From an uncultured Candidatus Pelagibacter sp. (lineage in GTDB: Bacteria > Pseudomonadota > Alphaproteobacteria > Pelagibacterales > Pelagibacteraceae): DNA of 64,000 bases. The notes under the pieces were generated by a model that was not told where the DNA came from, did no database searches, and saw only the letters and a program-made list of their open reading frames with translations. The translations under genes were made by a program, and so were the position numbers. The first letter of the stretch is position 1, and each line of letters opens with the position of its first letter. The DNA lies in contig CAJQSX010000023.1 in assembly GCA_905616465.1 (NCBI GenBank), forward strand, positions 88,027 to 152,026, given 5' to 3'. Shown here in pieces: positions 35,032-42,989 of the stretch.

Positions 35032-36615
35032 ATGCTTAAGTCTCCTTTTAAAACTAGAAATCCCAAAGATTTTAAAATATTAATTTTTTATCCAAATCTA
35101 CATATGAGTGCTCTAATGCCTCAGTCGGTTGGTATCTTTACAGCCTTACTCAAACAAGAGGGTTATCCTTTAGATCTCTTTGATTGCACTTATTACGAAG
35201 ACATTGATTCTTTAACTCTTGGAAAAAATACCAATGAAGAAAAAGTTGAAAATAGAAATGTCCATAAGTATGACAATACAGAATGGCATGAAAGAGGTGT
35301 AAAGCCTAAAAATGGTATTGTTGAAGCCTTTAAAAAGAAAGTAACAACCTTTAAGCCAGATTTAATTTTAGTTTCAGTTCTTGAAAGCACTTATTATCTA
35401 GCAATAGATTTGCTTAAAGCAATTCCTGAAAAAGATCGAACATATAAAACTTTTTTTGGAGGTGTCTTTGCAACTTATGCAGCGAATAAAATTATTAAAA
35501 ATGATCTTGTTGATTATGTTTGTAGAGGTGAGGGTGAGGGTGCCGTTGTCGAAATGGCAAATGCACTTAGTTCTGGTGGCAGAATTGATCAAATCAAAAA
35601 TTGTACTGTAAAGGGTGAGGGAAATATTTTTAGAAATAATATGCGACCTCCTATAGATATTGACTCGGTACCAATACCAGATTGGGATTTATTTGAGTCC
35701 GGAAGTCTCTATAGACCCATGCAAGGAAAAATATGGAGAGCCGTAGGTTTTGAAACGCAAAGAGGATGTCCCTACACATGTACATTTTGTAATTCGCCTT
35801 CTAATAACGTTGAATATAAAGCAGAGACTGGAGGAAAGTTTCATAGAAAAAAAAGTATAGGGCGAATGAAAAAAGAATTAGATTTTTTAGTTAAAAAATA
35901 TGATCCTAATTTAATTTATTTTGTTGTTGATACTTTCTTGGCAATGTCCAACAGAGAGTTTGATGAATTAAAGGAACTTTATTCAGACTATAAAATTCCT
36001 TTTTGGATGAATACTAGAGCAGAAACTATTAATGAGTATAGAGCTGCAGGTTTAGCAGAGATGAACATGTTAAGAATGAATATTGGAATTGAACATGGGA
36101 ATTATGATTATAGAAGAAATTATCTCAAACGTAATGTAAAAAATGATGTTCAAATAAGAGCATTTCAGATTGCTGCAGAACATGATTATGCATCTTGCGC
36201 AAACAGTATTATTGGAATGCCAGATGAAACTAGGGATCTGATATTTGATACCATAAATTTTGTTAGAGAACTTCCAGATAGTATTGATGCTACTGGAGCA
36301 TTTATTTTTGCCCCTTATCACGGCACACCATTAAGAGACCTTGCTATTAGAAAAGGTTATATAAATGATGAAGAAATATGCTCTTTATCAAATACGAGTG
36401 AAAGCATGTTAAGAATGCCAACTATATCAAAAAATGAAATTCAAGGATTGGCCAAAACTTTTAGCCTATATACAAAATTTCCCAAAGAAAGATGGCCAGA
36501 AATTAAGATTGCAGAAAGTGATGGTGCAGAAGGTACGAAAATGATGGATAAATTAGGAAAAGAATTTGATAATACTTATAGACAATTTGCTAGTGCGTCA
36601 GACCTACACGACTAA
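35032..36615 (+). CDS. B12-binding-domain radical SAM protein
   Basis: A 527-aa protein with a Rossmann-type N-terminal region (~12-190: KILIFYPNLHMS, GIFTALLKQEGYPLDLFD, FFGGVFATYAA) like cobalamin-binding domains of the BchE group. The usual DxHxxG His is not seen. The radical SAM core carries CPYTCTFC with Cys246, Cys250 and Cys253 for the [4Fe-4S] cluster. The reaction is unknown; relatives methylate or rearrange unreactive carbons. It is convergent with the DUF6580-like gene and overlaps it by 26 nt; a B12 receptor lies just beyond. Confidence 0.85.
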   Translation: MLKSPFKTRNPKDFKILIFYPNLHMSALMPQSVGIFTALLKQEGYPLDLFDCTYYEDIDSLTLGKNTNEEKVENRNVHKYDNTEWHERGVKPKNGIVEAFKKKVTTFKPDLILVSVLESTYYLAIDLLKAIPEKDRTYKTFFGGVFATYAANKIIKNDLVDYVCRGEGEGAVVEMANALSSGGRIDQIKNCTVKGEGNIFRNNMRPPIDIDSVPIPDWDLFESGSLYRPMQGKIWRAVGFETQRGCPYTCTFCNSPSNNVEYKAETGGKFHRKKSIGRMKKELDFLVKKYDPNLIYFVVDTFLAMSNREFDELKELYSDYKIPFWMNTRAETINEYRAAGLAEMNMLRMNIGIEHGNYDYRRNYLKRNVKNDVQIRAFQIAAEHDYASCANSIIGMPDETRDLIFDTINFVRELPDSIDATGAFIFAPYHGTPLRDLAIRKGYINDEEICSLSNTSESMLRMPTISKNEIQGLAKTFSLYTKFPKERWPEIKIAESDGAEGTKMMDKLGKEFDNTYRQFASASDLHD

Positions 36616-37093
36616 AAATTTTTTTTAGAAATATTTTTCTCGAAATAATAGTTTCAATAATTGCTGAAAATAATATTGTTGATACTAATGTGTTACCAAA
36701 AAATGGTAAAGCAAGAGAATAGCATGCAATCAGCCCTTCAAGGGTATAACCATAAGATCCAAGGGACCAGACACCAAAGTTTGTAATTACGAAGAAAATG
36801 ACAGCACCCATTAAAGCACCTGCAATTCTAGATAGTTTTCTTGTAAGAAAAAATTTTGAAGACAATCCTACAACAATAACGCTACCCCAAGTAAAAAGTG
36901 TAATAGCATGAAATCCTATAAACAGATCTGTAATTAGGAAGCTTAGTATTAACGCAGGTAGGTATCTTACCCCTAATAAAGCTGGAACATAAAAACTCAA
37001 GGCCATCAAACTAGTAAAATTTGGTGGGTGAGGAATAAAGCGGCTAGCTGCCAAAACTAGAAAGATGCCTATGCTTACTTTTAGATAATTCAC
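36590..37093 (-). CDS. DUF6580-like integral membrane protein, putative cobalamin-related importer
   Basis: A 167-aa protein with about five hydrophobic helices. It shows a DUF6580-like pattern: RFIPHPPNFTSL near the N-terminus, LITDLFIGFH, VITNFGVWSLGSYGYTLEGLIACY, and SLALPFFGN. The size and topology resemble ECF-transporter substrate-binding (S) components. It lies 61 nt downstream of the BtuB-like gene on the same strand with no terminator between, so it is probably under the same cobalamin riboswitch. Transport of B12 or a precursor is an inference. Confidence 0.7.
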   Translation of the reverse strand: MNYLKVSIGIFLVLAASRFIPHPPNFTSLMALSFYVPALLGVRYLPALILSFLITDLFIGFHAITLFTWGSVIVVGLSSKFFLTRKLSRIAGALMGAVIFFVITNFGVWSLGSYGYTLEGLIACYSLALPFFGNTLVSTILFSAIIETIISRKIFLKKIFSRVGLTH

Positions 37094-37154
37094 TATAAAA
37101 CTATATTGAACTTAAAAAAAATAAGCAAGTGCAAAGGCAATTTTATTTTTATCT

Positions 37155-39137
37155 TTAGTATGTTTTTTTAATACCAAAATTATAACTTCTATCCATTTGA
37201 TTGTAGTCTTGAGTAGTTTGATATTTTTTATCAAAAACATTGGTAATACCAAAGTAAAGATTATAGACATTTAAGTAATTATATCTAACTGACAAATCAT
37301 TTACTAAATAACTTTCTAGTTCTGCATCTGCAAATGATGCTCCATTTCTATTAACATTACCAGTTCCATAGTCTCTTGCTTCATCAGACCATTTAGTTCT
37401 TAAGGTTACATCTAAATCGTTATAACCAGGAACTTTTAAATTCGTAATTAAATTTACTAAATTTCTTGGAACTCTAACCATTTGTGAGCCAATCTGGCTA
37501 TTATTAGGATTGTCTTGTTCTGCACCATCATAAGTTTGAGTGTATGTGTAATTGAAACCAAAATTCAACATATCATTTAATTTATATTTAGACATAAATT
37601 CTAAACCTTGTGATTTAGTTGTGCTTGGGGAGTTCTGTGTAGTTGATCCAGATCCAGCTGCTTTGTTCCCACTCCAACCTTCAAGTGCATCAAAATATTT
37701 AACGTTAAAGTAAGTTAAATCTATAAATAAATCTGGACTTATAGATTTTTCAATTCCAAAATCATAACTTTGACTATTTTCTGCTGATACATAAGGCAAT
37801 GAATCTTTTCCTCCATTATTTCTTGAATTCCATACAAAAAGCATTTCATATAACGAAGGAAATCTATAACCGGTTCCATATGAAGATTTTAACTTGGTAG
37901 CTTTATCATCAAACACATAAGCAAGTGTCGCTCTATGTGAATCTTCGTTTGAACCACCACCCGCAAGTGAATGTTCATCAAATCTTGCACCAAAAGTAGC
38001 ATAGATATTATTTGTTAACTTACTTTGATAATCAAAATATTGAGATGTAACATAAGCATTCGAGTCTATTCTTCCAGTTTCGTCTTTATTATATCCCATT
38101 TGGTCGTCCTCTCTCTCTAGTCCAAATACAATACTATTATCTAAATTAAAGTTATAATTACCTTGGTAAAGATAGGCATATCTATCACCATAGTAATTAT
38201 CTTGAGCTGTATTTTTACTACCAGGTGCAGCAGCATAAATTCTTTTGATGTAGGTATTTGCAACAGTAAATTTATTTGTAAGCTTTTCTATTGGTTTATA
38301 TATCAAGCTAACGTTTGTTGCTGATTCTACAGCGTCTACTTCCTCACTATGAGTACGAGTAGCTGAACAACCGAATAAACTAGATACACATACTGCATCA
38401 TATTGTAGATATGTTTCAGCAACTCTTACATTACTTTGTAGTTCCAATGTATCTGAAAATTTATCACTAAAACTAGCTACTAATCCATTATTTCTATATC
38501 TATCCTTTTCACTATTATGATCCATTTGTGAAATTCCATCAGTCTGAAATCTTTGTAAGCCAATATAATAATTTTTACTTTCATCTCCACCTGAAACAGA
38601 AGTAGATAAATTATGTGTACCATGAGAACCTGTGGCGTAATTTACATCTTTTTTAAAACCAGGCTCTCCTTTTTTTGTAGTAATATGTATAGTTCCACCT
38701 ATAGCACCACTTCCATAAATTGAACTTTGATTGCCTTTTAAAATTTCAACTCTTGATACTTGGCTAGTTAAAATATTATTAAATTCAAAATCATTAGATA
38801 CACTTGAAGGATCTGACATTTTAACACCATCTATATAAACAGTAGAGTATCTTTTGGGCATACCCCTTAATTGAATTGCTGATGATGTTCCGTGTCCACC
38901 ACTTTGAAAGAAATTAGCACCTGTTGTGGACGTGCTTAATGCGTCTCCTAAAAAATATTCAGTAGAATTATTAAAAAATTTTTCATCAAGAATAGTTGTT
39001 GACGTACCTATAGTTGATAAAGACTGTGGTTTTTTGCTTGCTGAGATTACAATTATAGGAATTTCTTTTGAAAAAACTGAGCTTGTAATTAAAATAAAAT
39101 AAAAAAATATAAATACTCTTAACATCATTTGACACAT
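37155..39137 (-). CDS. TonB-dependent outer-membrane receptor, BtuB-like (vitamin B12)
   Basis: A 660-aa outer-membrane protein. It has a signal peptide (~1-23, ending SSVFSKE), a TonB-box-like segment PIIVISASKKPQ, a plug domain with RGMPKRYSTVYIDGVKM and GSGAIGGTIHITTKKG, then a beta barrel ending in aromatic Tyr. The cobalamin riboswitch directly upstream makes B12 the likely ligand. The ATG at 39137 is preferred because a GAGG lies 11 nt before it. No BtuF/C/D or TonB genes are in the window. Confidence 0.88.
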   Translation of the reverse strand: MCQMMLRVFIFFYFILITSSVFSKEIPIIVISASKKPQSLSTIGTSTTILDEKFFNNSTEYFLGDALSTSTTGANFFQSGGHGTSSAIQLRGMPKRYSTVYIDGVKMSDPSSVSNDFEFNNILTSQVSRVEILKGNQSSIYGSGAIGGTIHITTKKGEPGFKKDVNYATGSHGTHNLSTSVSGGDESKNYYIGLQRFQTDGISQMDHNSEKDRYRNNGLVASFSDKFSDTLELQSNVRVAETYLQYDAVCVSSLFGCSATRTHSEEVDAVESATNVSLIYKPIEKLTNKFTVANTYIKRIYAAAPGSKNTAQDNYYGDRYAYLYQGNYNFNLDNSIVFGLEREDDQMGYNKDETGRIDSNAYVTSQYFDYQSKLTNNIYATFGARFDEHSLAGGGSNEDSHRATLAYVFDDKATKLKSSYGTGYRFPSLYEMLFVWNSRNNGGKDSLPYVSAENSQSYDFGIEKSISPDLFIDLTYFNVKYFDALEGWSGNKAAGSGSTTQNSPSTTKSQGLEFMSKYKLNDMLNFGFNYTYTQTYDGAEQDNPNNSQIGSQMVRVPRNLVNLITNLKVPGYNDLDVTLRTKWSDEARDYGTGNVNRNGASFADAELESYLVNDLSVRYNYLNVYNLYFGITNVFDKKYQTTQDYNQMDRSYNFGIKKTY

Positions 39138-39148
39138 CTATTGTTAAG

Positions 39149-39167
39149 CCTCATAAAAAATATGAAA
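39149..39167 (-). promoter_or_regulatory. SD-sequestering hairpin in front of the btuB-like gene
   Basis: On the minus strand TTTCATA and TATGAGG form a 7-bp stem (two G-U pairs) around a TTTTT loop. The stem contains the GAGG ribosome-binding site. It is a plausible OFF structure for translation. Confidence 0.5.
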
Positions 39168-39202
39168 CTTGTTAATTAATGCCGATGCTAATTAAAATTG
39201 TA

Positions 39203-39340
39203 GAACTAGACTTTTCCTGGCCATTGTTCAACAGCGGACTATACTGGATGGTACTCGGGCTTAACTTATATTAGCTTAACCGTTGCAGGAACAGTTAATG
39301 ATTTTCACATTATTCCCCATCATGATTCAGTACAGTTAAT
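39203..39340 (-). promoter_or_regulatory. cobalamin (B12) riboswitch aptamer
   Basis: On the minus strand the cobalamin aptamer core is readable. GGGAA is followed by a P3 stem (TAATG/CATTA) enclosing TGAAAAT, then ACTGTTCCTGCAACGGT, then a B12-box AGCCCGAGTACCATCCA at 39245-39261. The 3' part has GGCCAGG. It sits directly upstream of the BtuB-like gene, the classical target. The boundaries are approximate. Confidence 0.88.
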
Positions 39341-39367
39341 ATTTAATGTATAAAATAAATAAATCAA

Positions 39368-40135
39368 TCAAATTTTTAGATTTATATTAATTGATCTTCT
39401 CACTTCGTCTTCTGGAATATCTAATTTTTTTACAGAATGCCAAGATAAATCAGATTTTATGAAGCAATATAAATTCTTTTTTTTAAACGGGAAGGTCATA
39501 GTCTCTTCAAAATTTTCATTAAAAGTTGAATTATTCTTTTCATCAAAAAGTCCATTTTTATTGTTGTAAAAGTTTTTCATTTTTGAATTATAAAAAGTTG
39601 TTCCTATACTTAAATTTTCTAAATTTTTAGATGGAAAATATAGCATCAAAGATAGAAGTTTAGATTTTTGATCAGTGTGTGGATGGATAAAAGATCCCTT
39701 ATACATGTAAGAGAATTGAAAAAGACGTTGAAAATGTGAATATAAAAATTTTTGAATTAAATTTTTTTTTATTTCATTTTGCACAAGTTTTGGTTTTCTG
39801 ATCAGTGAATAAAGATTCTTTAAATTTGTTAGATTTTTTAAATCAACTAATCGAGAAATAATTATTTCTTTTTTTAATTTATTTAACAAATCTATACAAA
39901 ATTTGTCATTAAATTTTTTTTCTAAAATTTCTATTGATAAATTTTTATCTTTATTAAGAGATTTGTAAAAGTCATCACGATTATCAACACTACGTTTTTT
40001 TCCAATATCAGGAGTTAAATCCTCTATCCCTTCTTTTGGAAAATTGTCATCTAAAGACTGATATTCTGAATCATCTAAAAAATTTTCTATAATAAAAATA
40101 TAAAATGGTTTTTTTTGTACGAATTTAATTTCCAT
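39368..40135 (-). CDS. putative 2OG-Fe(II) oxygenase (prolyl-4-hydroxylase-like fold)
   Basis: A 255-aa protein with a plausible Fe(II)/2-oxoglutarate triad: H153-x-D155 in IHPHTDQKS, a distal His (~233) in LSWHSVKKL, and an Arg (~246) in EVRRSININ for 2OG. The spacing matches the P4H-like double-stranded beta-helix family. The start FYIFIIENFLDDSEY also fits that group. The substrate is unknown; some relatives act on surface sugars or proteins. It follows sfsA by 27 nt and is A+T-rich. Confidence 0.65.
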   Translation of the reverse strand: MEIKFVQKKPFYIFIIENFLDDSEYQSLDDNFPKEGIEDLTPDIGKKRSVDNRDDFYKSLNKDKNLSIEILEKKFNDKFCIDLLNKLKKEIIISRLVDLKNLTNLKNLYSLIRKPKLVQNEIKKNLIQKFLYSHFQRLFQFSYMYKGSFIHPHTDQKSKLLSLMLYFPSKNLENLSIGTTFYNSKMKNFYNNKNGLFDEKNNSTFNENFEETMTFPFKKKNLYCFIKSDLSWHSVKKLDIPEDEVRRSININLKI

Positions 40136-40162
40136 AAAAATTAATTATATCACTTAAATTAT

Positions 40163-40855
40163 TTAAATTATTTTAATTTTTTTTTCTATAGTTATTTTGT
40201 CCATGCTTATATTAGCCCTATATGCCAAAAAATTTACTCCAGCCTTTTTCGCGAGTATATAATTTTTGTAGTATATTGGATCTATATCTTTTGCTACTTT
40301 GAAATATTCCATATTTTGAATTTGAACTAAAAATAACAAATATGCTTTATAACCTTTATTTATTGCATCAATGAGTGTTAGCAAATGTTTTGAGCCTCTT
40401 GAAGTTATCGCATCTGGAAATTCTGCCGTATTTTTATCTCTAAAAAGAGTAACATTTTTAACCTCAATAAAGGTTTTTTGGTTATTTTTTTTTACAAGAA
40501 AATCAAACCTTGTTTCTTTGTTAAAAAATACTTCAGGTTTTATCAAATCATTATTTTGAAGTTCTTTAATTAAATTATTTTCTAATCCATGATGAACAAT
40601 TTTATTAGCCATATGTGTGTTAACACCAACTAAATTTTTTCTACTTTTTATTATTTCTAAACTATATTTAAGTTTTCTTTTTGGGTTATCATTGGGTTGA
40701 ATGTAAACATCGTTACCCTCATCTAACAATCCTTTCATAGAACCAGTATTTGGGCAGTGCGCTGTGACTATTTTTTTATTTACCTCTACATCAGTAAAGA
40801 AACGCTTATATCGTTTGATTAGTTTGCCTTTTATTAAAGACTTGGTAAATTCCAT
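40163..40855 (-). CDS. sfsA: SfsA family protein (sugar fermentation stimulation)
   Basis: Matches SfsA through its length: KLIKRYKRFFTDV, AHCPNTGSMKGL, FIEVKNVTLFRD, FPDAITSRGSKHL. The FDFLV...EVK pattern resembles a nuclease-type fold and DNA-binding is reported for E. coli SfsA, but the role is poorly known. I start at the ATG at 40855 (MEFTKSL), matching the E. coli N-terminus. The ORF track begins at 40891, and an ATG at 40870 is also possible. The start lies 20 bp from the divergent cinA-like start. Confidence 0.88.
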   Translation of the reverse strand: MEFTKSLIKGKLIKRYKRFFTDVEVNKKIVTAHCPNTGSMKGLLDEGNDVYIQPNDNPKRKLKYSLEIIKSRKNLVGVNTHMANKIVHHGLENNLIKELQNNDLIKPEVFFNKETRFDFLVKKNNQKTFIEVKNVTLFRDKNTAEFPDAITSRGSKHLLTLIDAINKGYKAYLLFLVQIQNMEYFKVAKDIDPIYYKNYILAKKAGVNFLAYRANISMDKITIEKKIKII

Positions 40856-40875
40856 TACTAAACTATACATTTTAA

Positions 40876-41625
40876 ATGAAAAAAAACACAAAAGTTAATG
40901 CCGCAATATTAATTATAGGTAATGAAATTTTATCTGGCAGAACCCAAGATACTAATACCTCAACTTTGGCCATCTGGTTGAACTCGTTAGGAGTTAAAGT
41001 AGATGAAGTTAGAGTAATTCCAGATATTGAAAATACAATAATTGATACACTTAAAATTTTGAAATCAAAATATAACTATGTTTTTACAACAGGTGGAATA
41101 GGACCCACTCATGACGATATTACAGCTGAGTCTGTCTCAAAAGCATTTGGTTTAGATTATGAAATACATAAAGAAGCATTTAAAATTTTAGAAACTTATT
41201 ATAAGTCTGGTGAATTTAATGAAGGTAGACAAAAAATGACTTGGATGCCGAGTAATGCCAATCTAATTTTAAACCCAACAAGTGGAGCTCCTGGTTTTAA
41301 TGTTGAAAACGTATTTTGCTTACCTGGCGTACCATCAATTCTAAAATCCATGCTTGGAGGTTTAAAAAATAAAATTATAGGTGGAGAACCAATTAAAAGT
41401 CTCACTATAAGTCTCAGAACGGTTGAGAGTGAAATAGCTAATTCATTAACAAAAGTTCAAAATGATAATAGTGATGTAGAAATAGGAAGTTACCCTTTTT
41501 TCCATGCAGGTAAATTAGGAGTCTCAATAGTGATTAGATCAGAAGACCAATCCAAAATTGATAATTGTAATACACAAATTTTAAAATTTGTTAATGAAAA
41601 TAAAATCAATATAGTTGAAAGATAA
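40876..41625 (+). CDS. CinA N-terminal domain / molybdopterin-binding-fold protein
   Basis: MoCF-biosynthesis fold as in the N-terminal half of CinA: IIGNEILSGRTQDTN, TTGGIGPTHDDIT, and LPGVPSILKSML. At 249 aa it lacks the C-terminal PncC-type nicotinamide mononucleotide amidase domain. The COG1058 domain has ADP-ribose pyrophosphatase activity in some bacteria, pointing to NAD salvage; here that is only possible. It is adjacent to the GGCT-like gene (0-nt gap). Confidence 0.85.
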   Translation: MKKNTKVNAAILIIGNEILSGRTQDTNTSTLAIWLNSLGVKVDEVRVIPDIENTIIDTLKILKSKYNYVFTTGGIGPTHDDITAESVSKAFGLDYEIHKEAFKILETYYKSGEFNEGRQKMTWMPSNANLILNPTSGAPGFNVENVFCLPGVPSILKSMLGGLKNKIIGGEPIKSLTISLRTVESEIANSLTKVQNDNSDVEIGSYPFFHAGKLGVSIVIRSEDQSKIDNCNTQILKFVNENKINIVER

Positions 41626-42033
41626 ATGTTATATTTTGCTTACGGAAGTAATCTCAATCATTTTCAAATGAAAAGAAGATGTAAAGACAGTATATTTCTA
41701 AAAAAAATTAATTTAAAAAATTTTAAATTAACATTTAGAAGTAAATACAGAGCAGCAGATATAGAGCCTAAAAAAGGATCAATAGTTCCTGGTGGTTTAT
41801 TCGAAATCTCTAAAAGAGATGAAAAAAAATTAGATATTTATGAAGACTTTCCAATTCTTTATAAAAAATTTAGCTTCTTGTATTACGGTAAAAAAGTTAT
41901 GACTTATACCATGGTTAAAAAAACTTCATTTATGTACCCAACAGAAAGATATCTAAATATTGTGAAGAAAGGATATAATGATTGCAATGTTGAAAAAAAA
42001 TACTTAATAAAAGCATTAATGCCCTCGTGGTGA
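41626..42033 (+). CDS. gamma-glutamylcyclotransferase-like protein
   Basis: A 135-aa GGCT/AIG2-fold protein. The substrate-binding YGSN motif is at residues 6-9, and the presumed catalytic acid is Glu73 in DIYEDFP. Family members release 5-oxoproline from gamma-glutamyl peptides or act on gamma-glutamylamines. The stop codon at 42031-42033 lies inside tRNA-Leu, so the last four codons and the stop are shared with the tRNA 5' end. Confidence 0.8.
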   Translation: MLYFAYGSNLNHFQMKRRCKDSIFLKKINLKNFKLTFRSKYRAADIEPKKGSIVPGGLFEISKRDEKKLDIYEDFPILYKKFSFLYYGKKVMTYTMVKKTSFMYPTERYLNIVKKGYNDCNVEKKYLIKALMPSW

Positions 42034-42106
42034 AATTGGTAGACACAAAGGACTTAAAATCCTTGCCGCTTGCGGAGTGCCAGTTCGAGTCTGGCCGAGG
42101 GCACCA
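42021..42106 (+). tRNA. tRNA-Leu(UAA)
   Basis: 86 nt including encoded CCA. Acceptor GCCCTCG pairs with CGAGGGC. Anticodon stem AAGGA/TCCTT has loop CTTAAAA (anticodon TAA). It has a long variable arm and the TTCGAGT T-loop. It overlaps the end of the GGCT-like CDS by 13 nt and nadK starts 7 nt downstream. Confidence 0.95.
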
Positions 42107-42112
42107 TAAACA

Positions 42113-42883
42113 ATGAAACAAATACAAATTATCTCAGATAAAAATCAGAAATCACTAAGGATAAAATCTCTATTATTAAAAGAACTAAATAAAAGTAAAA
42201 TAAGCAAACTTAGTATTATTATTGTAATTGGTGGTGATGGTTTTATGCTTCAAACATTAAAAAATAACAAGAAATCAAAAAAGTTCTTTTATGGAATTAA
42301 TTCAGGTAATTATGGTTTTTTGATGAATAAATTTTCATCAAAAACAATGATTAAAAATCTATCGAAAGCAAATATGATTACTATTTCTCCATTGGAGATG
42401 ATTGTTAAAAATAATAAAAATCAAACTAGAAAATATTTAGCAATCAACGAAGTTTCAATTTTAAGACAAAGTAGACAAGCCGCCTCTTTAGCAATTAACT
42501 ATGGATCAAAACAAATTATTAAAAAACTAGTCTCTGACGGCGTGCTTGTTTCTACACCAGCAGGAAGTACTGCTTACAATCTATCAGTACATGGACCTAT
42601 ATTAAGCTTAAACTCAAAAAAATTATCCATCGCACCTATAAGTCCTTTTAGACCGCGTAGGTGGAAAGGAAAAATAGTAAGTGATAAATCAAAAATAACT
42701 ATTAAAAATTTAAATTCCAAAAAAAGACCAATCAGTGCAGTTGCTGATAATATTGAAGTAAGAAATGCAAAAACTATCATTGTTAAAACTAATCAAAAAA
42801 TTAAATTTAATCTTTTATACGATAAAAATAGAAGCCTTCAAAAAAAAATTAAAATAGAACAATTACGAAGAGAAACATCTTAA
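42113..42883 (+). CDS. nadK: NAD kinase
   Basis: Phosphorylates NAD to NADP. The GGDG motif is at residues 40-43, followed by GINSGNYGFLM; the core DGVLVSTPAGSTAYNLSVHGPIL and ADNIEVRNA are typical. 256 aa. It begins 7 nt after tRNA-Leu and probably shares its transcript, needing tRNA processing to free the mRNA 5' end. Confidence 0.94.
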   Translation: MKQIQIISDKNQKSLRIKSLLLKELNKSKISKLSIIIVIGGDGFMLQTLKNNKKSKKFFYGINSGNYGFLMNKFSSKTMIKNLSKANMITISPLEMIVKNNKNQTRKYLAINEVSILRQSRQAASLAINYGSKQIIKKLVSDGVLVSTPAGSTAYNLSVHGPILSLNSKKLSIAPISPFRPRRWKGKIVSDKSKITIKNLNSKKRPISAVADNIEVRNAKTIIVKTNQKIKFNLLYDKNRSLQKKIKIEQLRRETS

Positions 42884-42884
42884 G

Positions 42885-42960
42885 TGGTGCCCCCGCACGG
42901 AGTCGAACCGCGGACCTATTGATTACAAATCAATTGCTCTACCAGCTGAGCTACAAGGGC
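42885..42960 (-). tRNA. tRNA-Thr(UGU)
   Basis: 76 nt with encoded CCA. Acceptor GCCCTTG pairs with CGGGGGC (two G-U pairs). Anticodon stem ATTGA/TCAAT has loop TTTGTAA (anticodon TGT). T-arm loop TTCGACT. It lies 29 nt downstream of rlmB on the same strand and one base beyond the convergent nadK stop. Confidence 0.95.
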
Positions 42961-42989
42961 ATAACTGTTTTCTATTAAGAAATTACAAA

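Noticed and set aside
41930-42127. 65-aa minus-strand ORF containing CPRPDSNWHSASG
   Set aside because: This is the well-known spurious translation of the antisense strand of a tRNA, here tRNA-Leu.
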